Below are positions 17,593 through 25,455 of a DNA stretch of 64,000 bases, in pieces. Every line of letters begins with the position of its first letter. Positions within the stretch are counted from its first letter, which is position 1. The stretch covers positions 5,642,001 through 5,706,000 of the forward strand of contig NZ_JAMLFW010000001.1 of the NCBI RefSeq assembly GCF_024256385.1, in the 5' to 3' direction. Under the pieces are notes generated by a model. The model was given only the letters and a program-made list of their open reading frames with translations. It made no database searches and was not told where the DNA came from. The position numbers and the translations under genes were made by a program. The stretch comes from Anatilimnocola floriformis (GTDB taxonomy: Bacteria; Planctomycetota; Planctomycetia; Pirellulales; Pirellulaceae).

Positions 17593-18702
17593 TTAGCCGT
17601 TCGACTTTTGGAATTCACGCATGAAGGAGGCGAGTTCTTTGACGCCTTCAACGGGCATCGCGTTGTAGATCGAGGCGCGAATGCCGCCGACGCTGCGGTG
17701 ACCCTTCAAGCCATCGAGACCGCGATCCTCGCCGTCCTTGCAGAACTTCTTTTCGAGGGCTTCGCTCGGCAAGCGGAAGGTGACGTTCATCAGCGAGCGA
17801 TTGGCCGGCTGAGCGTGCCCCTTGAAGTAGCCGTTGCTGCCGTCGATCAGGTCGTATAGCAACGCGGCCTTGTCCTTGTTCCGCTTGTGCATCGCGGCCA
17901 GACCGCCGACGTCATCCTTCAGCCAGCGAAGGACGAGGTTCATCAGATAAATGGCAAAGGTCGGCGGCGTGTTGTAGAGCGAATCTTCCTTGACGTGATT
18001 CTTGTAGTTGAGATAGCCGGGCAGATTGTCTTGCGAGCGTTCGAGCAGATCATCGCGAATGATGACACAGGTCACACCAGCGGGGCCGGCGTTCTTTTGA
18101 GCACAGGCATACACCAAGCCGATGTTTTTGAAATCGAGCGGCCGATGGAGGAAGTCGCTCGAAGCATCGATCACCAGCGGCGAGCCACCGGTTTCGATTT
18201 CCTTGTCGAACTGCACACCCTGGATCGTTTCGTTGCTGCAGAGATAGGTATAAGCGGCTTTCGGATTCAAACCGGCTTCGGCAGCCGTCGGCAAACGGTC
18301 GTAGTTGGTGGCTTTGCCGTCGTAAGCGATCCGCACTTGGCCCTCGCGCTTGGCTTCGTCGACGGCCATCTTGCTCCACGAACCGGTGCTCAAGTAATCG
18401 GCCGCTTCGCCTTGGCCGCGGAGCAAATTGATCGGCACCATCGAGAACTGCAACCGCGAACCACCCTGGAGGAAGACGATTTGGTAGTTGGCCGGGATGG
18501 CGAGAAGCTCTCGCAGCAGTTGCTTGGTCGAGGCCAGGATATCGAGGAACCCCTGAGCCCGGTGGCTCATTTCCAGAATGCTCATGCCGTAGCCGGGGAG
18601 CGAAACCAAATCGCGCTGGGCTTGTTCGAGGACCGCGAGCGGCAGCACGGCAGGACCAGGGGAGAAGTTGAAAACACGCTGGGCGGCGGCGGTGGTCGAC
18701 AT
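17593..18702 (-). CDS. serC: Phosphoserine aminotransferase
   Basis: 369 residues from ATG 18702, preceded by GGGAGAAG; upstream in-frame codons read as intergenic sequence. Converts 3-phosphohydroxypyruvate plus glutamate to phosphoserine, the second step of serine synthesis, with PLP. FNFSPGPAVLP at the N-terminus, GGSRLQFSMVPINLL, the PLP-lysine region CAQKNAGPAGVT and C-terminal HRSVGGIRASIYNAM are all conserved class V aminotransferase signatures. The gene lies directly upstream of serA, forming a serCA operon. Confidence 0.96.
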   Translation of the reverse strand: MSTTAAAQRVFNFSPGPAVLPLAVLEQAQRDLVSLPGYGMSILEMSHRAQGFLDILASTKQLLRELLAIPANYQIVFLQGGSRLQFSMVPINLLRGQGEAADYLSTGSWSKMAVDEAKREGQVRIAYDGKATNYDRLPTAAEAGLNPKAAYTYLCSNETIQGVQFDKEIETGGSPLVIDASSDFLHRPLDFKNIGLVYACAQKNAGPAGVTCVIIRDDLLERSQDNLPGYLNYKNHVKEDSLYNTPPTFAIYLMNLVLRWLKDDVGGLAAMHKRNKDKAALLYDLIDGSNGYFKGHAQPANRSLMNVTFRLPSEALEKKFCKDGEDRGLDGLKGHRSVGGIRASIYNAMPVEGVKELASFMREFQKSNG

Positions 18703-18939
18703 CGGACGTCTTCTCCCGAGCAAATGAAGCAAAAGTGGAAACAAAGATTTTAGGATGATCGGCCCGGGTCGGGGAGGGGACGGAGTGGCCGCAGGAAACC
18801 CGCCGGATGCGGGAACCTGCAAATCTGCTGGGCTGAATTGGAGGGGCGAACAATACTCGACAGAGGCTGTCTATGCGATTCTCGCGGCGTGTTATGCTGC
18901 CCCGATTCTTGGACACCGTTTCCTTTCCCAGGTTCGCCG

Positions 18940-19869
18940 ATGGAATCTTCGCAGCCCACCTCTGCCGAAATCTGGCGAGCACGTCTGCTCGTGTTGCTGG
19001 CGGGGTTGCTGTGGAGCAGCAGCGGCTTCTTTGCCAAGGCACCGGAGTTTGCGGCTTGGCGAACAAATCCGCTCGGCGGGCCGACGCTGGCGTTCTGGCG
19101 GGCGGTTTTTGCCTGCGTCATCCTGCTGCCGATGGTTCGCAAGCCGCAGTGGTCGTGGAAGCTGATTCCGATGACCATCATCTTCGCGGTGATGAACTAC
19201 ACCTATCTCACCGCCATGGCCAAGGGCTCGGCCGCCAACGCCATCTGGTTGCAGAACACCGGGCCGATGATCGTGCTCCTCGTGGGCGTGCTGATTTTCA
19301 AGGAGAGAAGCCGCGGCCTCGATTGGGTGATGGCCGCACTGTCATCGATCGGCGTGGGAATGATTCTGTACTACGAATCCAAAGGAGCGAACTTTGAAGC
19401 CGTGCTCTACGGCCTGGCTTCGGGAATCACTTATGCAGGTGTCGTTCTCTCGCTGCGACTCTTGCGCAATTTCGAAAGCGCCTGGTTGATCGCGCTCAAT
19501 CACATTGTGACTGCTATCGCGCTCGCGCCGATTGCATTGCGACCCCTCGTTGATCCTTCAACTACCATACCTTGGCCCGAAGGTCGCCAATGGCTGATGC
19601 TCGCCGCCTTCGGCGTGTTTCAGATGGGCCTGCCGTATTTTTTGTTTGCCAATGCCTTGAAGAAAATCCCTGGCCACGAAGCGAGCGGCATCGGCCTGAT
19701 CGAACCGTTGCTCGTCCCGGTGTGGGTTTGCTTGGCGTGGGGCTATGAAGAGCACTTTCCCAAATGGTGGACGATCACGGGAGGTGCGTTGATTTTTACG
19801 GGGTTGGTAATTCGCTATGTGGGATCGATCAGAGAGAAGCCAATCGTGCAACCAAGCGAAAAGGGCTGA
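18940..19869 (+). CDS. EamA/DMT-family transporter
   Basis: 309 residues from ATG 18940 with ten predicted helices in two EamA repeats (LLAGLLWSSSGFFAKAP near the N-terminus; the second repeat contains LASGITYAGVVLSLR and GIGLIEPLLVPVWV). Drug/metabolite transporters of this type export or import small metabolites; the substrate is not predictable. It is divergent from serC, about 240 bp away, so a link to amino-acid export is conceivable but unproven. An inverted repeat overlaps its stop codon. Confidence 0.88.
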   Translation: MESSQPTSAEIWRARLLVLLAGLLWSSSGFFAKAPEFAAWRTNPLGGPTLAFWRAVFACVILLPMVRKPQWSWKLIPMTIIFAVMNYTYLTAMAKGSAANAIWLQNTGPMIVLLVGVLIFKERSRGLDWVMAALSSIGVGMILYYESKGANFEAVLYGLASGITYAGVVLSLRLLRNFESAWLIALNHIVTAIALAPIALRPLVDPSTTIPWPEGRQWLMLAAFGVFQMGLPYFLFANALKKIPGHEASGIGLIEPLLVPVWVCLAWGYEEHFPKWWTITGGALIFTGLVIRYVGSIREKPIVQPSEKG

Positions 19870-19971
19870 ATTCCCGCTCCTGATATAGGGCGGGCTTTCA
19901 GCCCTTCGTATTCTTCGTTTGACTTAACCTTGGGCTGCGCCCAAGGCTTTGATAGGTCGCACCTGAGGTGC
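19861..19971. repeat. Cluster of palindromes after the EamA gene
   Basis: Three palindromes lie in 110 bp: AAGGGCTGAA (19861-19870, including the stop codon) pairs with TTCAGCCCTT (19897-19906); CCTTGGGC-TGC-GCCCAAGG lies at 19928-19946; GCACCTGAGGTGC lies at 19959-19971. The first may act as terminator; the others resemble the REP-like elements elsewhere in the window. Confidence 0.6.
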
Positions 19972-19993
19972 TGCGGTTTGTGCGACTATCGCG

Positions 19994-21616
19994 TTACGCT
20001 TTCGCTTTCGCAGGCGTATCGCCATTCCGGCTCACCGGCACTTCAGCGGATGAAACCGGCGAGGCATCGCTGCCGAGCTTGACGAGCGATTCGGGCAGTT
20101 CCACGCCGCCGATGTCGCGCATCACTTGCATCATCGGCGGTAGGCTCTTCGCCATGCCGCTGAGGAAGTTCGCCGTGCTGCTGCGACCGTCAGTGCCGCC
20201 GCCACCTTCCCACACCACCACCTTGTCGAACTTGATGTTCGAGATCGCCTTGGCCGAGGCTTCGGCCAGGTTGTCGAGGTGTTCGAGCATGAGCATCTGG
20301 AAGGCCTGATTCGAGCCACCGCACGCCGCCACAATCTGCTTCAGACCTTCGCCCTTCTTGGCGAGGATTTCGTACTGACCGCGGGCTTCGGCTTCGAGCT
20401 TGAGGAAGATCGCGTCGGCTTCGGCCTTGGCTTCGATGCGGCGCTTTTCGGCGATCGCTTCGGAGTCGACAATCTGCTTGGCCTTCTGAGCCTTGGCCGG
20501 GGCTTCGAGCTTGGCGCGTTGTTCGGCTTCGACCCGCTCCGCTTCGGCAACGGCCGCCTTGGCCATCGCGATATTTTGGATCTCCATCACATTCGCTTCG
20601 GCCTGCTTGCGGCGACCTTCACCGCGTTCGTAGGCTTCGGCCTTCTTGATGGCGAGTTCGGCTTGCGAAGCAGCAACACGGGCCGCCGAGCTGTTTTCGC
20701 CGTCGATGGCCGAGGCGTCGGCTTCGGCGACTTGAATACGCATGTGGCGTTCGGCGTCTTTCACCGAGGCTTCGCGTTCGAAGGCCGCTTGCTTCTCACC
20801 CACCGCCTGATCTTTTTCGAGGGCCGCGACGCGCACGAGCTGATCGCGCTGCGCTTCGCGAGTACCGATGGCTTGTTCCTTGCGGGCGTTCGAAACCTGA
20901 ATCGACTTATCGCGCTCGGCAGCGGCGACGCGAGTTTCACCCATCTTTTCATTGTCAGCCACGTCACCGCGGGCCTGTTGAATCGCCAGCGAAGCCGCCT
21001 TCTGACCGATGGCGTCGATGTAGCCCGACTCGTCGGTGATATCGGTGATATTCACGTTGATCAGCGTGAGGCCGATCTTGGCGAGTTCCGGTTCGAGTGA
21101 GTGCTGCACGTGTTCGAGGAACTTATCGCGGTCGCGGTTGATCTCTTCGATACCCATCGAAGCAATCACCTGGCGCAGCTGGCCGAAGATCATTTCTTCC
21201 GCTTGCTTGCGAACTTCTTGCACCGACAAACCGAGCAAGCGGACGGCAGCGTTCTGCATCACGTCGGGCTTGGTATCGATCGCGACGGTGAACACGCTAG
21301 GAACGTTGACGCGGATGTTTTCCGACGACAGCGCGCCGCGGAGCGGCACTTCGATCTGGATGGGCTCGAGGCTCAGGTAGGCATAGTCTTGCACCAGCGG
21401 CCACACAAAGGCAGCGCCGCCGTGAATTGTCTTGCTGGCCTGGCCACCTTTGCCGGTGCGGCCAAAGATGACGAGCACGCGGTTGCTGGGGCAGCGCTTG
21501 AACTGCTTGAGCAGCGTGATGATAAAGCCGAAGAACAAGATCGCCACAAAGACGATGATGATGCCCAGCAAGCCAGCCATCGTGGCCACATCGGCCAGCA
21601 GCAGAGTTCCTGACAT
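19994..21616 (-). CDS. Flotillin-like SPFH-domain protein
   Basis: 540 residues. The start is at ATG 21616, because GGGAGAA sits seven bases upstream; an in-frame ATG nine codons earlier lacks one. An N-terminal hydrophobic segment (about 6-38) anchors it, followed by an SPFH/PHB domain (VFTVAIDTKPDVMQNAAVRLLG, then IEEINRDRDKF and LTLINVNITDITDESGYIDAIG). A long coiled-coil rich in A, E, R and K (about 215-430) ends in a glycine-rich tail. Flotillins organise membrane microdomains. The upstream nfeD-like gene matches the yuaF-floT arrangement of Bacillus. Confidence 0.92.
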   Translation of the reverse strand: MSGTLLLADVATMAGLLGIIIVFVAILFFGFIITLLKQFKRCPSNRVLVIFGRTGKGGQASKTIHGGAAFVWPLVQDYAYLSLEPIQIEVPLRGALSSENIRVNVPSVFTVAIDTKPDVMQNAAVRLLGLSVQEVRKQAEEMIFGQLRQVIASMGIEEINRDRDKFLEHVQHSLEPELAKIGLTLINVNITDITDESGYIDAIGQKAASLAIQQARGDVADNEKMGETRVAAAERDKSIQVSNARKEQAIGTREAQRDQLVRVAALEKDQAVGEKQAAFEREASVKDAERHMRIQVAEADASAIDGENSSAARVAASQAELAIKKAEAYERGEGRRKQAEANVMEIQNIAMAKAAVAEAERVEAEQRAKLEAPAKAQKAKQIVDSEAIAEKRRIEAKAEADAIFLKLEAEARGQYEILAKKGEGLKQIVAACGGSNQAFQMLMLEHLDNLAEASAKAISNIKFDKVVVWEGGGGTDGRSSTANFLSGMAKSLPPMMQVMRDIGGVELPESLVKLGSDASPVSSAEVPVSRNGDTPAKAKA

Positions 21617-21785
21617 GACGTTTTCTCCCGAGTATGTGTTCATTTTCAGTTAGGTTCTTGTGGTCTGCGCAGGTTCGGGCGCAGCTCCGGCCGGGCCGGT
21701 TCCAGGCAGCGATCTGAGTGAGCTATAAGATTCGCAAGCGGTCACGGCCTGCGATTATTTTGCGATCGGGTTTCAATGCCGCGTC

Positions 21786-22409
21786 TTAGGCCGACTTGGC
21801 GAGCGGCATGACTTCGAGCACGTCTCCCGCCACGCCGACCACGCGCACGTGAGTGCCAGTCGGCAAGCGATCGGCGGCGTCGGTCACCGCGGGATATTCC
21901 AGCAGCCGGTTTTGCAACCGCAGCTGAATCTTGCCCGCCTTCGATTTGCCGCCGGGAATCGGAATGTAGACGGTCGCTTCCTGGCCAATCGCCCGTTGGA
22001 TGCGAACGGTCCCATCTTCCCCCAAACGGCCGATCAAGCGCATGATCCAGTGTACCCCATACATAGCGCCCAGGCCGCTAATTGTCCCCACGACGAGCTG
22101 CAAAGGCAGCCCCACGCCACCCTGCTGAGCGGCCAATCCGGCTAAACCGAAGAACGTACTGGCCGCGACCAGCGTGCGGAACGAAATGACTCCAAACAAC
22201 CAAGTCGAGACATGATCGTGGCTGTGATCCTGCGCGGCATCGCCCGCAGGATCGCTACTCGCCTCACCGCCGTGAAAATCGCCCCCATGATCCACCGACA
22301 GATCGTCCGGCACATCATGATTTCCGCCCAGCCCCACCAGCGTGAGCACAAACTGGCAAATCAGAACCGTGCCCCCGGCCACCGCGAAGAAGAGAAACAG
22401 ATAAGTCAT
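21786..22409 (-). CDS. NfeD/YuaF-like membrane protein
   Basis: 207 residues: an N-terminal helix (MTYLFLFFAVAGGTVLICQFVL), a His/Asp-rich linker (about 30-67), two further helices (about 70-125) and a C-terminal OB-fold domain (GQEATVYIPIPGGKSKAGKIQ, then LPTGTHVRVVGVAGDVLEV). This is the arrangement of NfeD-family proteins that partner flotillin-like SPFH proteins. It is upstream of the flotillin gene (169 bp gap) on the same strand. The His-rich linker with HGGDFHGG and DHSHDH could bind metal. Confidence 0.85.
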   Translation of the reverse strand: MTYLFLFFAVAGGTVLICQFVLTLVGLGGNHDVPDDLSVDHGGDFHGGEASSDPAGDAAQDHSHDHVSTWLFGVISFRTLVAASTFFGLAGLAAQQGGVGLPLQLVVGTISGLGAMYGVHWIMRLIGRLGEDGTVRIQRAIGQEATVYIPIPGGKSKAGKIQLRLQNRLLEYPAVTDAADRLPTGTHVRVVGVAGDVLEVMPLAKSA

Positions 22410-23050
22410 GGCTTGGCTCCGTGGAGTCTCGTCACCCCGATTGGCGACTTGTCGTTAGTTGTTGCGTTGGCAGTACTTCGTCGCTGTCTACCAATTATTG
22501 CCGCAAAATCGCCGATTCGCGAACGCGGTGAAACTCGAAGCCGCAGCGAGTGATCTCGCGTCGACGTAAGTCGCACTTCACCGACGACTTACGCCCGTTA
22601 AGTCCCTGGCCGAAGCTGCGTCGCATCGCCCCTCTCCATCAGCGGCAAGCCAGGCAATCCGCACAACCCAGGTCGTACAACACTGTTTTCAGAATTTGAA
22701 ACCCACTAAGAGCATTATCCAGAAACACGTTACGCCAAATCGACCTGTTTTTCTCACAACACTTCACAACAGTTTTTCATCGCTTTACAACACATTCCGC
22801 ATTGTCTCACCACTACTTCCACATCACTTGGCTACCACTTCGCTGTCGATTCACAACCATTTTCCCCACCTCGCCGCGTTTTTGGGGTCAGCAGACGCAC
22901 CAAGAAATAGCTACAAGCGACCGACCAAGCGAGTCAATCGCCGATTTCAATCCCAACCGTTTTGCCAAACAAATGCCGTCACCTCGCGGTAACAAATAAT
23001 ATACATTAGTTCACTAATTGTCAAGTTCATTTTTGGGCTTGGCAGCGTGC
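22410..23050. other. Long non-coding region upstream of the nfeD-flotillin pair
   Basis: 641 bp with no credible gene on either strand. It contains a 9-bp stem hairpin (CGTAAGTCG 22565-22573 / CGACTTACG 22585-22593), a lower-GC stretch about 22690-23030 with many CACAAC/TCACAACA words on the plus strand (GTTGTG on the minus), and a strong minus-strand promoter at 22996-23024. A transcript from that promoter would carry a leader of about 570 nt before nfeD, or be a separate small RNA. Confidence 0.5.
22996..23024 (-). promoter_or_regulatory. Near-consensus sigma70-type promoter with embedded palindrome
   Basis: Read on the minus strand: TTGACA (23024-23019), a 17-bp spacer, then TATTAT (23001-22996). 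The spacer contains the inverted repeat ATTAGT-GA-ACTAAT (23018-23005), positioned to block RNA polymerase if a dimeric repressor binds it. It points toward nfeD and flotillin. Confidence 0.65.
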
Positions 23051-23569
23051 CTAGTCTGATTGCCGATAAACCTTCGCCGCCGCCACATAATGCTCTGCGG
23101 CATGTCGAATCTGGGCGGTGTGACGTTCACTCACAGGACGAACAACTTTGCCCGGGTTGCCCAGGACGATGCTTCCCGGCGGCACTTCCATTCCTTCGAG
23201 CACGACGGCACCGACGCCCACGATGCTGCCGCGGCCGATCCGCGCACCGTTCATTACCACGGCTCGCATGCCGATCATCACGTCGTCTTCCAAGATGGCC
23301 CCATGCACGATCGCGCCATGGCCGAGCGTCACGCGCTCGCCGAGCACGCACGGCTTGCCTGGATCCGCATGCAAGATGCAACCGTCCTGCACGTTGGTAC
23401 CGGCGCCGATCGTGATGGCTTCGCTGTCGCCGCGAATCACCGCGTTGAACCAAACGCTGGTCTCGGCGGCAAGCGTGACGTTGCCGATAACAACCGCCCC
23501 AGTGGCGATGAACGCCGATTCGTGAACCAGTTCGGGGCGATGGCGGGTTTGTTGTGGATCGATGGTCAT
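23051..23569 (-). CDS. Gamma carbonic anhydrase-like hexapeptide-repeat protein
   Basis: 172 residues from ATG 23569; an upstream in-frame GTG lies inside a REP-like element and is unlikely. Left-handed beta-helix repeats run through most of the length (VVIGNVTLAAETSVW, ITIGAGTNVQDGC, CVLGERVTLGHGAIVHGA). The three zinc-binding histidines of gamma carbonic anhydrases are in place at H67 (ILHADPG), H84 (GHG) and H89 (VHG). Proteins of this YrdA/PaaY-like group often have weak or no carbonic anhydrase activity. A single gene facing the REP cluster upstream. Confidence 0.86.
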   Translation of the reverse strand: MTIDPQQTRHRPELVHESAFIATGAVVIGNVTLAAETSVWFNAVIRGDSEAITIGAGTNVQDGCILHADPGKPCVLGERVTLGHGAIVHGAILEDDVMIGMRAVVMNGARIGRGSIVGVGAVVLEGMEVPPGSIVLGNPGKVVRPVSERHTAQIRHAAEHYVAAAKVYRQSD

Positions 23570-23610
23570 AATTTCTATCGGGCTGTGCTTTTGCTCAATA
23601 TGAACGGACT

Positions 23611-23815
23611 CCACTGAGCTTGCTCAGTGGTGAAACGATTTTGCACCAGCCACGATCGGAAGGATCTTTGCCCCCACCGACCTTGCTCGGTGGAGCATGT
23701 GTTGAACCGCCACGTGAAATCATTCGCTCCACCGACGCAAGGTCGGTGGGGGCGAGGCCGCTAGAGATAAAACTAGCTAGTGCAAAATCACGGCTCCACT
23801 GAGCAAGCTCGGTGG
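23611..23815. repeat. Four REP-like palindromes in nested inverted arrangement
   Basis: Four 20-21 bp palindromes: 23611-23630 (CCACTGAGC / GCTCAGTGG), 23674-23693 (CCACCGA / TCGGTGG), 23729-23749 (CCACCGAC / GTCGGTGG) and 23796-23815 (CCACTGAGC / GCTCGGTGG). With flanks included, the third is the inverted copy of the second (CCCCCACCGACCTTGC) and the fourth the inverted copy of the first (AGCTTGCTCAGTGG), i.e. forward-forward-reverse-reverse, like nested REPIN doublets. No gene lies between gamma-CA and the amidase. Confidence 0.75.
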
Positions 23816-23884
23816 GGGCCAATTCGCTCGTTTGCATCGCGACTGTCTCTATCGCACGAACGTAACAAGCGTTAGTTTAGCGGC

Positions 23885-25255
23885 ATGACGCGGGAACTAC
23901 CTACGATTGCTCGGGCGGCGGAACTGATTCGCGAAGGGGAGATTCGACCGCTCGATCTGGTCGAGCTCTGCCTGGCCAATATCGATCGCCACGAATCGGC
24001 TGTGCAAGCCTGGGTCTCGGTCGACCGGGCCGGCGCGCTGAAAGAAGCCGAACGCCTCGGCCGTTTGCTGGCGCGGGGCGATGAACCGACCAGCCCCCTC
24101 TTCGGCATTCCGCTGGCCATCAAAGACATTATCGATGTCGCCGGTTGGCCGACGAAATGTGGCTCGCCCTTGCGAGGTTCGCAGCCCGCGCTCAAAGATG
24201 CTCCCGCCGTCGCCGCCCTCCGCGAAGCCGGCGCGATTTTTCTCGGCAAAACAGTCACGACGGAGTTCGCTTCGTTTGATCCGCCGATCACTAAAAATCC
24301 TTGGAACCTCGCTCACACTCCCGGCGGCAGTAGCAGCGGCAGTGCAGCCGCGACCTCGCTCGAAATGTGCTTCGGTGCCCTCGGCACGCAAACCGGCGGT
24401 TCAATCATTCGGCCGGCGTCGTTTTGCGGCGTGTCGGGTTTCAAACCCCCCTTCGGCGAAGTGAGCCTCGAGCAAATCGAGCCCCTCGCCTTCCATCTCG
24501 ATCACGTCGGCCCGATCGCGCGACGAGTTTCCGATCTCTATTTGATCTATCAGCAGCTCGCCGCCCGCGCGAGTGGCGGCGTCGAAGCGACGGTCACGCG
24601 GCCGTGGGCCGAACACGATCTCGAGTATTGGCTTGAGTGCTACAGCGTCTATCGCACACTGTTCGTCGTCGAAGGGCCGCTGCTGAATGCCGCCGATGAG
24701 CAAGTTCGCAAAGTCACTTCGGCTGCGCTCGATCGTTTGAAATCTTCGTTCGAAGTTCGTCCCCTCGGCTTGCCGCGCGCGTTCGAAAAAGTCGTTGCCT
24801 GGCATCGCACCATTATGGCCGTCGAAGCAGCCGAACATCACCGCCAGCAGTTCGCCGCGCAACCCGATAAATTCGGCCCGCGGATTAGCTCACTGATGCG
24901 CGAAGGCCTGGCGACATCGGCCGTCGACTACGCCGAAGCGCTCCGCATGCAGGAAAACGTCCGCAACGAGCTCGCGCAATTATTGCACGTGCAGGGCGAC
25001 CTGCTCGGTTGCCTGGTGATGCCCTCGACCACCACACCCGCGCCGGACACTTCATCAACGGGCGGCCCGGAATTTAACTCGCCGTGGAGTTACCTCGGCT
25101 TGCCGACAATCACGATTCCCTGCGGCCTCGCCGAAAACGGCTTGCCCTGTGGCTTGCAGTTCATCGCGTTCACTTCGCCGCAAGTTTTCGCGATGGCCGG
25201 CATGTGCGAACGGATTTTGCATCAATATGCACGGCCAGCGATGTTGGAGACGTAG
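23885..25255 (+). CDS. Amidase-signature family hydrolase
   Basis: 456 residues. Hydrolyses amide bonds with a Ser-cisSer-Lys triad: K80 in IPLAIKDIID, the Ser-rich GGSSSGSAA loop at 147-155 (cis-Ser S149) and the nucleophile S173 in TQTGGSIIRPA, spaced as in the family. The chemical class is secure but the substrate is not; GatA is possible in general, but no gatB or gatC is adjacent. It is cytosolic (no signal peptide) and lies between two REP clusters, so it is probably transcribed alone. Confidence 0.9.
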   Translation: MTRELPTIARAAELIREGEIRPLDLVELCLANIDRHESAVQAWVSVDRAGALKEAERLGRLLARGDEPTSPLFGIPLAIKDIIDVAGWPTKCGSPLRGSQPALKDAPAVAALREAGAIFLGKTVTTEFASFDPPITKNPWNLAHTPGGSSSGSAAATSLEMCFGALGTQTGGSIIRPASFCGVSGFKPPFGEVSLEQIEPLAFHLDHVGPIARRVSDLYLIYQQLAARASGGVEATVTRPWAEHDLEYWLECYSVYRTLFVVEGPLLNAADEQVRKVTSAALDRLKSSFEVRPLGLPRAFEKVVAWHRTIMAVEAAEHHRQQFAAQPDKFGPRISSLMREGLATSAVDYAEALRMQENVRNELAQLLHVQGDLLGCLVMPSTTTPAPDTSSTGGPEFNSPWSYLGLPTITIPCGLAENGLPCGLQFIAFTSPQVFAMAGMCERILHQYARPAMLET

Positions 25256-25300
25256 CCAGTTTGCGGCCCGGCAAAAACGATCGGTTTGGAAATTGATTTG

Positions 25301-25433
25301 TTAGCCACCAGCTTTAGCTGGTGGTGATAGACGAAAAGAGCAACCGGCTTTAGCCATTCCACGATCAACGTGATTTCATGGCTAAAGCCGATCCATTTTA
25401 GAACTCGATCCCCCAGCTAAAGCTGGGGGCTAA
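25301..25433. repeat. REPIN-like doublet: two inverted REP palindromes around a third stem
   Basis: TTAGCCACCAGC-TTTA-GCTGGTGG starts at 25301 and CCCCCAGCTA-AAGCTGGGGG-CTAA ends at 25433; they are inverted copies with the TTAG/CTAA tags outermost. Between them CGGCTTTAGCCAT (25345-25357) pairs with ATGGCTAAAGCCG (25378-25390). It sits between the amidase stop and the peptidase start, 12 bp before the latter's ribosome binding site. Confidence 0.75.
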
Positions 25434-25455
25434 GGCAGGCAAACGGAGGCCCCCT

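Noticed and set aside
22680-22860. CACAAC-word region as a replication origin with DnaA boxes
   Set aside because: Only a one-mismatch TTATCCAGA was found, and no dnaA, dnaN or gyr gene is near.
22930-22960. GGGATTGAAA on the minus strand as a CRISPR repeat end
   Set aside because: Single occurrence with no repetition.
22696-22992. 98-codon plus-strand frame in the nfeD upstream region
   Set aside because: No ribosome binding site, unusual composition (T/H/N/S-rich), and it overlaps a strong promoter on the other strand.
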